From an uncultured Ruminococcus sp. (lineage in GTDB: Bacteria > Bacillota > Clostridia > Oscillospirales > CAG-272): a DNA stretch of 5,615 nucleotides. The translations under genes were made by a program, and so were the position numbers. Positions 1-5,615 of the stretch are shown in pieces; positions within the stretch are counted from its first letter, which is position 1; every line of letters begins with the position of its first letter. The stretch is taken from positions 1-5,615 of the forward strand of contig CADCPG010000135.1 in the NCBI GenBank assembly GCA_902803255.1, read 5' to 3'. The notes beneath the pieces were generated by a model. It had not been told where the DNA came from, did no database searches, and saw only the letters and a program-made list of their open reading frames with translations.

Positions 1-1202
1 CCCGGATCGGCGCCGAGCGCCTCGATGACAGTTGCCGAAATGTCGCAGAAACCGGTCCTGGTGCCGAGGTTCCTGCCCTTCGCGACATGCGGGCCGGCGG
101 CGATGAACGGAACGTATTCGCGCGAATGGTCGGTCGAAGGCGTCGACGGATCGCAGCCGTGGTCGGCGGTGATGATCAGCATGTCGTCGCGGCGGAGCAG
201 GGGAAGCAGCTCGCCGAGCCGTCTGTCGAAGTCGGTCAGGGCGGCGGCGTAGCCGGCGGTGTCGTTCCGGTGGCCGTACGTCGAGTCGAATTCGACGAGG
301 TTCACGAAGCAGAGTCCGTTAAAGTCGCGGCCGGCCAGCTTCAGTGTCTTGTTCATGCCGTCACTGTTCGATACGGTGCGGTTGCACTCGCTCTCCTTTA
401 TGCCGCGGCCGGCGAATATGTCGTAGATCTTGCCCACCGATATGACGTCGCGGCCGGCCTCCGCAAGGCGGTCGAGCATCGTCTCGGACGGCGGCAGGAT
501 CGAGAAATCGTGCCTCTCGGGCGTGCGGAAATAGGGGAACTCGCCGTCGAAGGGCCGTGCGATGACACGGCCCACTCCGTGCTTCCCCGTGAGGATGCCG
601 CGGGCGGTCTCGCAGATGCGGTAGAGCTCGGGCACCGGCACGACGGACTTGTGCGCGGCGATCTGGAAAACGCTGTCGGCCGACGTATAGACGATCAGCG
701 CCCCCGTCCTTATATGCTCGGGTCCGTAGTCGCGGATGACTTCGGTGCCCGAATACGGCCTGTTGCAGAGCACGCGGCGGCCGGTGAGCCGCTCGAACTC
801 AGAGATCACCTCTGGCGGGAAGCCCTGGGGATATGTGGGCATAGGCTCTTTCGATACCAGTCCCGCGATCTCCCAGTGGCCGGTCGTCGTGTCCTTGCCG
901 GCGGACAGCTCCTGCAGCCTGCAGTAGGTTCCGCGGGGCCTGCCGTGCTTTAACGGGCCGCCTACGCCGTCGATATGGAAGAGGCCCAGCCTGCCGAGGT
1001 TGGGGCAGTCAAAAGCCGGGTGCTTCATGACGGCCGCGACGGTGCTGCTGCCGGCGTCGCCGAAATCGGCCGCGTCGGGGGCCGCTCCCACTCCGAAGCT
1101 GTCAAGCACGATGATGAAAACGCGCCTGAATCTGCCGTATCCGCGGCTGTTCTGCGCAATTCCGCTGTCCTTCTCTTCCGGTCTTACCGTTTTATTCGGC
1201 AT
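1..1202 (-). CDS. deoB: Phosphopentomutase DeoB (3' end cut by window edge)
   Basis: This cytoplasmic enzyme interconverts (deoxy)ribose-1-phosphate and (deoxy)ribose-5-phosphate, linking the phosphorylase upstream to DeoC. My reverse-strand translation gives 400 codons running off the window. It has the alkaline-phosphatase-superfamily metal-site motifs: IVLDSFGVG (Asp34), EFDSTYGH (Asp306, His311) and ADHGCDPSTPSTDHSREY (Asp347, His348, His359). The phosphorylated threonine lies in GKDTTTGHWE (around Thr105), and YTSADSVFQIAAH (171-183) is the substrate-region motif. Spacing matches Bacillus DeoB as I recall it, so roughly ten C-terminal residues should be missing. The ATG at 1202 has an AGGA 8 bases upstream and follows deoD by 26 bases. 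About 20 extra residues precede the usual N-terminus. No ATG, GTG or TTG occurs between this start and Asp34, so the extension appears genuine. The identification is very secure. Confidence 0.97.
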   Translation of the reverse strand, partial: MPNKTVRPEEKDSGIAQNSRGYGRFRRVFIIVLDSFGVGAAPDAADFGDAGSSTVAAVMKHPAFDCPNLGRLGLFHIDGVGGPLKHGRPRGTYCRLQELSAGKDTTTGHWEIAGLVSKEPMPTYPQGFPPEVISEFERLTGRRVLCNRPYSGTEVIRDYGPEHIRTGALIVYTSADSVFQIAAHKSVVPVPELYRICETARGILTGKHGVGRVIARPFDGEFPYFRTPERHDFSILPPSETMLDRLAEAGRDVISVGKIYDIFAGRGIKESECNRTVSNSDGMNKTLKLAGRDFNGLCFVNLVEFDSTYGHRNDTAGYAAALTDFDRRLGELLPLLRRDDMLIITADHGCDPSTPSTDHSREYVPFIAAGPHVAKGRNLGTRTGFCDISATVIEALGADP

Positions 1203-1228
1203 TGTTACAGTCCTTTTCTGAGTTTCCC

Positions 1229-1948
1229 TTATTCTTCGGCTATGTTCAGCGCGATCTCCATCATGGCGGTGAACGACTTCTCGCGCTCCTCCGCCGTGGT
1301 GTTTTCCTCGGGATAGACGAACGAGTCGCTGACGGTGCAGATGCAGAGCGCCTTCTTCCCCGCTCTCGCGGCGTTGCAGTAGAGCGCCGCCGACTCCATC
1401 TCGATGCCCAGCACTCCCATCTTCGACCACTCTTCCATGCCGGTGCCCGAATCGTTGTAGAACACGTCGGAAGACAGTATGTTCCCTACGCGGTAGTTCA
1501 CGCCGGCCTTTTCGCATTCGGCGGCGGCCGCAGAGAGCAGTCCGAAGTCCGCTATCGGGCTGAAGGTTCCGGGCAGGCCGAACTGGGCGGCGAAATTGCT
1601 GTCGGTGCAGGCTCCCATAGCCAGGATCATGTCCCTCGCGTGAAGTTCGGGCGAATATGCCCCGCACGAGCCGACCCTGATAATGCTCGAGACGTCATAG
1701 AAATTGTAAAGTTCGTACGAGTAGATCCCGATTGCCGGCTGTCCCATACCGGACGCCATGACCGACACCCTTTTTCCCTTGTAGTATCCGGTATATCCGT
1801 GCACTCCCCTGACGTCGTTCACGAGCTCGGGGGAGTCGAGGAACGTCTTCGCGATGAATTCCGATCTTTTCGGGTCGCCCGGCATCAGAACCGTCCTGGC
1901 GAACGCCCCGTACGGCGCCGAGATGTGAGGGGTGGGTATATTTGCCAT
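1229..1948 (-). CDS. deoD: Purine nucleoside phosphorylase, DeoD type
   Basis: The enzyme phosphorolyses purine ribo- and deoxyribonucleosides to free base and (deoxy)ribose-1-phosphate. It belongs to the hexameric, broad-specificity bacterial class of the PNP/UDP family. The protein is 239 residues, the usual DeoD length. Active-site residues known from the E. coli enzyme are all present at a constant offset of four: His8 (contributed across the subunit interface), Gly24 and Arg28 in MPGDPKR, Arg47, Arg91 and Ser94 in RVGSCGA (phosphate site), Glu183-Met184-Glu185 in GIEMESAAL (ribose site), and Asp208 in TVSDSF (base site). The retained Asp fits use of both 6-oxo and 6-amino purines. I chose the ATG at 1948 because an AGGA lies 9 bases upstream and it gives the N-terminus MANIPTPHIS. 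A TTG at 1969 is in frame but sits upstream of that Shine-Dalgarno, so starting there would translate through it. The gene lies 30 bases after deoC and 26 before deoB. Confidence 0.97.
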   Translation of the reverse strand: MANIPTPHISAPYGAFARTVLMPGDPKRSEFIAKTFLDSPELVNDVRGVHGYTGYYKGKRVSVMASGMGQPAIGIYSYELYNFYDVSSIIRVGSCGAYSPELHARDMILAMGACTDSNFAAQFGLPGTFSPIADFGLLSAAAAECEKAGVNYRVGNILSSDVFYNDSGTGMEEWSKMGVLGIEMESAALYCNAARAGKKALCICTVSDSFVYPEENTTAEEREKSFTAMMEIALNIAEE

Positions 1949-1978
1949 ATCTTCTCTTCCTTTCTTCAAGGTCCCGGA

Positions 1979-2650
1979 TCACTCCGGCTTGACTTCCATG
2001 GCCTTGACGGCCTTGACTATCCTCGACGTTCCGAGCCTCTCGGCGCCGAGGTTCATGTAGTCGTCGGCGTCCTTGAGCGTCGATATGCCGCCCGCCGCCT
2101 TGACTTTAACGTCCGGACCCGAATACTTTCTCATCAGCGCGACGTCCTCGCGGGTAGCGCCGCCCGTCGAGAATCCGGTGGAAGTCTTTATAAAGTCCGC
2201 TCCTGCTTCTGTCACCAGCCTGCAGGCCGTGATCTTCTCCTCTTCGGTCAGCAGACAGGCCTCGATGATCACCTTGAGTATCCGGCCTCCGCAGGCCTTC
2301 TTGACCGACGCTATGTCGTCTCTCACGTAGTCGAGTCTGCCTTCCTTGAGGGCCCCGACGTCGATGACCATGTCGATCTCGTCGGCGCCGTTGTTGACGG
2401 CGTCGCGGGTCTCGAACTGCTTCACCGCGTTCGTCGTGTATCCGTTGGGGAATCCGACGACGGTGCAGACCGCGATCCTGTCGCCGACATACTCCTTCGC
2501 TCTCCTCACGAACGACGGCGGGATGCATACCGACGCGGTACCGAACGCGATGGCGTCGTCGCAGGCACCCTTTATCTGCTCCCAGGTCGAAGCCACACCG
2601 AGCAGCGTGTGGTCGCAGTGTGCCAGGATATCCTTCATGCTGTGTGTCAT
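1979..2650 (-). CDS. deoC: Deoxyribose-phosphate aldolase DeoC
   Basis: This class I (Schiff-base) aldolase cleaves 2-deoxyribose-5-phosphate to acetaldehyde and glyceraldehyde-3-phosphate, the final step of deoxynucleoside catabolism, in the cytoplasm. The 223-residue protein is a single TIM barrel of normal length for Firmicutes DeoC. The Schiff-base lysine is Lys155 in ADFIKTSTGFSTGGAT, the relay lysine is Lys184 in VKVKAAGGI, and the catalytic aspartate is Asp93 in ADEIDMVID. The CTVVGFPNG motif (62-70) is also typical. The ATG at 2650 is preceded by AAGGAG with 7 bases spacing. The internal ATG at 2638 has no comparable site. The stop is 30 bases before the deoD start, and the upstream methyltransferase gene ends 33 bases away. 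This fits translation from one polycistronic mRNA together with the enzymes that supply its substrate. Confidence 0.97.
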   Translation of the reverse strand: MTHSMKDILAHCDHTLLGVASTWEQIKGACDDAIAFGTASVCIPPSFVRRAKEYVGDRIAVCTVVGFPNGYTTNAVKQFETRDAVNNGADEIDMVIDVGALKEGRLDYVRDDIASVKKACGGRILKVIIEACLLTEEEKITACRLVTEAGADFIKTSTGFSTGGATREDVALMRKYSGPDVKVKAAGGISTLKDADDYMNLGAERLGTSRIVKAVKAMEVKPE

Positions 2651-2683
2651 TTTTTCTCTCCTTTTTCCTGTCTTTTACGGCTG

Positions 2684-3880
2684 TCAGATTATGTTCAGAA
2701 CATAGAATTTCAGATACGAGCTCTCGTCCGCCCCGAAGAGCGCCGGATGGTCGGGCGGCTGGCCCCTGCTCTCGGCTATCCTCACCGTGCGCCCGCTTGC
2801 CGCGGCAGTTCCGCGCAGCATGCGTTCGAACATCTCGCGGGTTATGAAATGCGTGCAGGAGGCGCTGACGAGGAAGCCGCCGCTCTTCACCAGTTTCATC
2901 CCTAAGAGGTTGATGTCGGCGTATCCGCGCAGCGCGCCGGGTATCTCGGAGACGCTCTTGCAGAAGGCCGGCGGATCGAGGATCAGCATGTCGAAGCTCT
3001 TCCCCGCGTCGCGCAGCTCGCGCAGCAGGGCGAAGACATCGCACCGCTGCTCGGTTATGACGTCTCCGAATCCGTTCATCGAAGCGGCCTCGCGTACCGT
3101 CTCCAGCGCCCTCTCGGATATGTCGGCCGCCGTCACCGCCTTCGCTCCGCCGGCGGCGGCGTTGAGCGAGAACCCGCCGCTGTTGCAGAAGCAGTCGAGT
3201 ACCTCGGCGCCCGCCGAATATCTCCTGACCGCCAGCCTGTTCTCGCGCTGATCGAGAAATCCGCCTGTTTTCTGGCCCTCAGCCAGATCGACGGGGATCT
3301 TCAGCCCGTTCTCGGTGATGACGGTGCGGGGATCGAACTCGCCGCGCAGCGGTCCGGACCTCAGCGGCAGGCCCTCCTTCGCACGCGCCTCGGTGTCGCT
3401 CCGCTCATATATGCCGCGCGGTGCGAAGACCTCGCACAGGGCGTCGGCGATGAGCTCGCGGTCGCGTTCGGCGCCGAGCGTCAGAAACTGCACCGACAGG
3501 AGGTCGCCGTATTTGTCGGCGATGAGCCCGGGCAGGCCGTCGGCTTCGGCGAAGACGGCCCTGAAGCTGTCGCCGCATCCGGCGCGCCGGCGGTATTCGA
3601 GCGCCCTGCGTATCCTCTCTATATAGAAATCCCGGTCGGGAACGGTGTTTTCGTTCTCCTGCCCGCGGATCATGATCCGCACGAGGATCTTCGAGCCGTG
3701 GTTTATATATCCGCGCCCGAGGAACCTGCCGTCTGACGTATATACCGACGCTATGTCGCCGTTTTTCGCCGGCGGACCGGCCGACGGGACGATCTTCCCG
3801 ACTTCGTTCGCGTACACCCGCGGCCTTCCGGCGAGTATCTCCCTCTCTTCGTTTTTCTTCAGATATACGCTGTATGGCAT
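2684..3880 (-). CDS. rlmI: RlmI-like class I SAM-dependent rRNA cytosine-C5 methyltransferase
   Basis: This is predicted to methylate a cytosine at C5 in 23S rRNA (E. coli RlmI acts on C1962), using S-adenosylmethionine. The 398 residues match the family's length of about 396. Domain order is an N-terminal PUA RNA-binding domain (about 1-75), a central alpha/beta domain (about 80-190) and a Rossmann methyltransferase domain (about 190-398). Visible motifs are GGFLDQREN (206-214), motif I VLDCFCNSGGFSLNAA (227-242) for SAM binding, motif IV LDPPAFCKS (301-309), and motif VI SASCTHF (339-345) with the likely catalytic Cys342. The C-terminal DHPALFGADESSYLKFYVL is also family-typical. The ATG at 3880 has GGAGG 6 bases upstream. 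It is the first gene after the leftward promoter and appears to lead the deo operon. Family membership is firm. The exact rRNA target is transferred from E. coli and may differ. Confidence 0.93.
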   Translation of the reverse strand: MPYSVYLKKNEEREILAGRPRVYANEVGKIVPSAGPPAKNGDIASVYTSDGRFLGRGYINHGSKILVRIMIRGQENENTVPDRDFYIERIRRALEYRRRAGCGDSFRAVFAEADGLPGLIADKYGDLLSVQFLTLGAERDRELIADALCEVFAPRGIYERSDTEARAKEGLPLRSGPLRGEFDPRTVITENGLKIPVDLAEGQKTGGFLDQRENRLAVRRYSAGAEVLDCFCNSGGFSLNAAAGGAKAVTAADISERALETVREAASMNGFGDVITEQRCDVFALLRELRDAGKSFDMLILDPPAFCKSVSEIPGALRGYADINLLGMKLVKSGGFLVSASCTHFITREMFERMLRGTAAASGRTVRIAESRGQPPDHPALFGADESSYLKFYVLNII

Positions 3881-3895
3881 CGTCCGCCTCCGGCA

Positions 3896-3912
3896 GCGAA
3901 GCCGAGCTTCGC
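3896..3912 (-). promoter_or_regulatory. Leader stem-loop just upstream of the methyltransferase ribosome binding site
   Basis: The minus-strand leader reads GCGAAGC-TCG-GCTTCGC, a perfect 7-bp stem with a three-base loop. It begins where the candidate operator palindrome ends and stops 4 bases before the GGAGG Shine-Dalgarno (3891-3887). Near the 5' end of the mRNA it could stabilise the transcript or influence access to the ribosome site. There is no T-run after it, so it is not a standard terminator. Confidence 0.45.
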
Positions 3913-3930
3913 CTTATACTTCAGTATAAG
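3913..3930. promoter_or_regulatory. Perfect palindrome overlapping the -10/start region: candidate operator
   Basis: CTTATACT-TC-AGTATAAG is a perfect inverted repeat with 8-bp arms and a 2-bp centre. It overlaps the distal TATACT and the expected start point of the leftward promoter, where a bound dimeric repressor would block initiation. The 2-bp centre makes an RNA hairpin of full arm length unlikely, so a DNA-binding-protein site is the better reading. The cognate regulator is not encoded in the window. DeoR- or GntR-type control would be plausible for deo genes, but I do not recognise the motif. Confidence 0.5.
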
Positions 3931-3957
3931 TATATAACAAATAAATGATAAATGCAA
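3929..3957 (-). promoter_or_regulatory. Predicted sigma-70-type promoter for the rlmI-deoC-deoD-deoB operon
   Basis: On the minus strand a -35-like TTGCAT (3957-3952) is followed after exactly 17 bases by TATACT (3934-3929), which matches the -10 consensus at five of six positions. A second TATACT follows directly at 3928-3923. Transcription would start near 3920-3922, giving a leader of about 40 bases before the methyltransferase ATG. The local AT-rich stretch contrasts with its GC-rich surroundings. The -35 is weak (three of six), which would fit a regulated promoter. It is predicted only. Confidence 0.6.
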
Positions 3958-4006
3958 GGAAAAAAACGGTGAGACGGCCCGAAATCCCGCCGTTCGCCCG
4001 GCTCCG

Positions 4007-4063
4007 GTCCGCCGATCGCGGGAAGGGCGGTCCGCGCCCTCCGCGACACCGGGGAAGGCGGAC
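4007..4063. other. GC-rich nested inverted-repeat block between the divergent promoters
   Basis: GTCCGCC (4007-4013) pairs with GGCGGAC (4057-4063). Inside it TCGCGG (4016-4021) pairs with CCGCGA (4041-4046), and inside that AGGGCG (4024-4029) pairs with CGCCCT (4035-4040) around the loop GTCCG. The inner two stems are separated only by a GA bulge, making a 12-bp hairpin. A weaker stem, ACGGC/GCCGT, lies at about 3975-3993. The block lies upstream of both predicted promoters, so neither would transcribe it. It could be a protein-binding or structured DNA element, or part of a small RNA with its own promoter, which I cannot identify. No coding region is supported here. Chance pairing in GC-rich DNA is possible. 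Confidence 0.4.
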
Positions 4064-4078
4064 GGCTTCTCATTTCGC

Positions 4079-4107
4079 TTGAAAAAAGGCTCAAAATGAT
4101 GTATAAT
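4079..4107 (+). promoter_or_regulatory. Strong predicted sigma-70-type promoter for egsA
   Basis: TTGAAA (4079-4084, five of six to consensus) and TATAAT (4102-4107, perfect) are separated by exactly 17 bases. The predicted start is near 4114. This is the only near-perfect promoter seen upstream of the dehydrogenase and suggests strong basal expression. Confidence 0.8.
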
Positions 4108-4113
4108 TAGAGC

Positions 4114-4243
4114 GCGCGGTGCAAAAACGCCCCCCCCGATGTAAAAAATCTTTAAATAATTTTCATACATCCGCCTGCCGGCCGGCGCCGGAACGCAATT
4201 ACGGATACACCGTATAACCGCACAGAAAGAGATCAAACCCGCA
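4114..4243 (+). other. Long 5' leader of egsA with a run of eight C
   Basis: About 130 bases separate the predicted start point from the ATG. The leader holds a run of eight C (4130-4137), an AT-rich stretch (4139-4170), a short GC stem CCGGC/GCCGG (4178-4182 with 4187-4191) and a 5-bp stem TACGG/CCGTA around 4200-4213. I recognise no riboswitch class and no T-box or attenuator, since no hairpin is followed by a T-run. Upstream of the ATG the dehydrogenase frame contains a stop near 4157 and no earlier start codon. Confidence 0.4.
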
Positions 4244-5551
4244 ATGAACATCAGAAAGATTATGTCCGGACTGAGGAACTGCCCCTGCGGACGCGAGCAC
4301 CGGGCGGAACTCGAACGCGTCGAGATCGGCCGGGGATACATCCGCGAGACCGGACGATTCCTCCGCGAGAGCGGATTCCCCGACAGGCTGCTGCTCGTCG
4401 CGGACGTCAACACGCTCGCGGCGGCCGAAGGCGTCTGCGAAGTCATCGCGGCCGCCGGGTTCGAGCTGAAGAAGCTCGTATATCCCGATTTCAAATACGC
4501 CAGAGACGTAAACGTCGAAGAAGTCACCGCGCTCTGCGGCGACGCGGGAGGCATCGTATCGGTCGGCTCCGGCTCGCTCAACGACATCTGCCGCGTCCCC
4601 GCCGCGAGGCTCGGACTGCCCTTATGCATCGTCGCGACGGCACCGTCGATGGACGGGTTCGCCTCCGACACCTCCCCCATCCTCCGGAACAGTTTCAAGG
4701 AAACCTGGAAGGCCGCACAGCCGAAACTCATCGTGGCCGATACCGACATCCTCGCCGCGGCGCCGGTCGAGCTGAAGGCGGCGGGGCTTGGCGACATGGC
4801 CGCCAAATACATCGCGATAACCGACTGGCGCATCTCCGCGCTCATAACCGGCGAGTACTACTGCAAAAACATAGCCGACATGACCCTCGACGCCGTCTCG
4901 CGCTGCCTCTCGCTCGCCGGCAAGCTCCGCGAAGGCGACCCCGAAGCCGCCGCGTCGGTGATGGAGGGACTCGTGATGAGCGGGCTCGCCATGAAGCTGG
5001 CGGGTTGCTCCAGACCGGCCTCCGGCGCCGAGCATATGACCTCGCACTTCCTCGAGGACTACAAGTGCCTGCGCGGGATCTGGCCCGAGTTCCACGGCAA
5101 AAAAGTGGGCGTCGCGACTCTCATACTCGCCGGGGCGTACCGGAGGATAGCGAAGGAGGTGGAGGCGGTCGAGGCCGGCGCCGATCCCGAAGTCCCGGGC
5201 GGACTGCTCTCGCACTTCGATCCCGAATTCAGGGACGACATCGCCGCGCTCAACAGGACGCCGATCACCGATATCGTCGATCCCGAAAAGGTGAAGGCGG
5301 GCTGGCAGGATATCCGGAAGATCATCCTCGACACCGTTCCCGACGAAAACTTCCTGCGGGAGCGCCTGCTCGCCGCCGGCGGAGCGGTCACGCTGGATGA
5401 GATCCACACGGCGCCCGGGCTCATGAAGGAGGCGCTGCGGTACCACTCGTACATGCGCCACCGCCTTTTCCTTACGCGGATACTCCCGCTCGCCGGGGTG
5501 GATCTGCTCGACTACGTCGATCTTCCACTTAAGGCAATACCGCACAATTAG
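4244..5551 (+). CDS. egsA: sn-glycerol-1-phosphate dehydrogenase (EgsA/AraM type)
   Basis: The family reduces dihydroxyacetone phosphate to sn-glycerol-1-phosphate with NAD(P)H and needs a divalent metal (nickel in the Bacillus subtilis enzyme). It belongs to the iron-containing alcohol dehydrogenase/dehydroquinate synthase fold. Motifs seen are the nucleotide-binding GSGSLNDICR (108-117), ATAPSMDGFAS (131-141), GLGDMAAKYIAITDWRIS (181-198) and SRPASGAEHMTSHFLE (256-271), followed by HGKKVGVATL. Likely metal ligands are Asp184, His264 and His284. The C-terminal YHSYMRHRLFLTRILPLAG is also family-typical. At 435 residues it is longer than AraM (about 394). It has an N-terminal CPCGREH motif (13-19) whose Cys13, Cys15 and His19 could form an extra metal site; this last point is inference. 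The ATG at 4244 is the first start after an in-frame stop near 4157. Its Shine-Dalgarno is weak (AAAGAGAT about 10 bases away), so Met7 at 4262 is a possible alternative. It is transcribed alone and divergently from the methyltransferase-deo unit. Confidence 0.92.
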   Translation: MNIRKIMSGLRNCPCGREHRAELERVEIGRGYIRETGRFLRESGFPDRLLLVADVNTLAAAEGVCEVIAAAGFELKKLVYPDFKYARDVNVEEVTALCGDAGGIVSVGSGSLNDICRVPAARLGLPLCIVATAPSMDGFASDTSPILRNSFKETWKAAQPKLIVADTDILAAAPVELKAAGLGDMAAKYIAITDWRISALITGEYYCKNIADMTLDAVSRCLSLAGKLREGDPEAAASVMEGLVMSGLAMKLAGCSRPASGAEHMTSHFLEDYKCLRGIWPEFHGKKVGVATLILAGAYRRIAKEVEAVEAGADPEVPGGLLSHFDPEFRDDIAALNRTPITDIVDPEKVKAGWQDIRKIILDTVPDENFLRERLLAAGGAVTLDEIHTAPGLMKEALRYHSYMRHRLFLTRILPLAGVDLLDYVDLPLKAIPHN

Positions 5552-5579
5552 CGTGCGTGTATTGGCGAGGGATTTTTGT

Positions 5580-5614
5580 GCCTGTTTTGACTGAGAAATC
5601 GCAGGAAAACAGGC
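5580..5614. repeat. 9+9 inverted repeat after egsA, running to the window edge
   Basis: GCCTGTTTT (5580-5588) is exactly repeated in inverse as AAAACAGGC (5606-5614) around a 17-base centre. It lies 28 bases after the egsA stop. In RNA it would form a 9-bp stem with a large loop. A T-run after the right arm, which would make it a terminator for egsA, cannot be judged because the window ends. On the opposite strand the sequence after the stem is ACAAAAATCC, with no T-run. It could instead be an interspersed intergenic palindrome. Confidence 0.45.
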
Positions 5615-5615
5615 G

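Noticed and set aside
87..953. 288-codon open frame on the plus strand
   Set aside because: It is antisense to deoB, which shows all metal-site motifs on the minus strand. The plus-strand translation has no recognisable domain.
1949..1969. Longer DeoD starting at the TTG at 1969 (N-terminus MKKGRED)
   Set aside because: That start lies upstream of the Shine-Dalgarno used by the ATG at 1948, has no site of its own, and makes the protein longer than the 239-residue family norm.
1202..2905. 567-codon open frame on the plus strand
   Set aside because: It lies antisense to the end of rlmI, all of deoC and all of deoD, whose catalytic motifs are intact. The translation is Arg/His/Val-rich low-information sequence typical of the complement of GC-rich genes.
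2106..3044. 312-codon open frame on the minus strand overlapping rlmI and deoC
   Set aside because: It is a frame-shifted reading of two well-supported genes and is extremely Arg-rich, so it is a compositional shadow.
3961..3993. Possible minus-strand terminator: ACGGC/GCCGT stem followed by a T-run at 3967-3961
   Set aside because: The stem and the T-run are separated by seven bases that do not pair, and no minus-strand gene lies upstream for it to terminate.
3859..4845. 328-codon open frame on the minus strand across the intergenic region
   Set aside because: It is antisense to egsA and spans both predicted promoters. The protein is Ser/Ala/Arg-rich without domains. The part in the intergenic region contains the AT-rich promoter translated as a fake hydrophobic stretch.
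4622..5545. 307-codon minus-strand open frame and the 258-codon plus-strand frame at 4624-5400
   Set aside because: Both are alternative readings of egsA, which has continuous family motifs in its own frame.
1..5615. CRISPR array, tRNA or rRNA gene, insertion sequence, toxin-antitoxin or phage genes
   Set aside because: I looked for tandem spaced repeats, transposase-like frames and cloverleaf-type sequence and saw none. Almost all the window is occupied by five housekeeping or metabolic genes.

Overview
The window holds five protein genes in two divergent units and looks like ordinary metabolic and housekeeping chromosome, not a mobile or defence region. It is GC-rich, uses near-consensus sigma-70-type promoters and good GGAG/AGGA ribosome binding sites, and its protein sequences read most like those of Clostridia-type Firmicutes. 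A high-GC, gut-type clostridium is my best guess. This is inference from gene style; no rRNA or other marker is present.

Leftward unit (minus strand, 3880 down to 1): an RlmI-like 23S rRNA cytosine methyltransferase (2684-3880) is followed by deoxyribose-phosphate aldolase deoC (1979-2650), purine nucleoside phosphorylase deoD (1229-1948) and phosphopentomutase deoB (1-1202, cut by the window edge about ten residues before its expected end). The gaps are only 33, 30 and 26 bases, each holds a Shine-Dalgarno sequence, and I see no internal terminator, so the four genes look like one operon. The three deo enzymes form a complete route. DeoD phosphorolyses purine (deoxy)nucleosides to base and (deoxy)ribose-1-phosphate, DeoB isomerises the 1-phosphate to the 5-phosphate, and DeoC cleaves deoxyribose-5-phosphate to acetaldehyde and glyceraldehyde-3-phosphate. 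No pyrimidine phosphorylase, deaminase, nucleoside transporter or regulator gene is in view.

Divergent intergenic region (3881-4243, 363 bases): it carries a leftward promoter whose -10 region is overlapped by a perfect 8+8 palindrome (candidate operator), a 7-bp leader hairpin beside that palindrome, a GC-rich block with nested inverted repeats (4007-4063), a strong rightward promoter (TTGAAA, 17-bp spacer, TATAAT) and a leader of about 130 bases containing a run of eight C.

Rightward unit (plus strand, 4244-5551): one gene for a bacterial sn-glycerol-1-phosphate dehydrogenase of the EgsA/AraM type, the family that makes the archaeal-handed glycerol phosphate. After it, a 9+9 inverted repeat (5580-5614) runs to the window edge.

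I found no clearly new system. The points most worth a second look are the regulatory architecture between the divergent units, the rRNA methyltransferase leading a nucleoside-catabolism operon, and the G1P dehydrogenase with an N-terminal CxCGxxxH motif.
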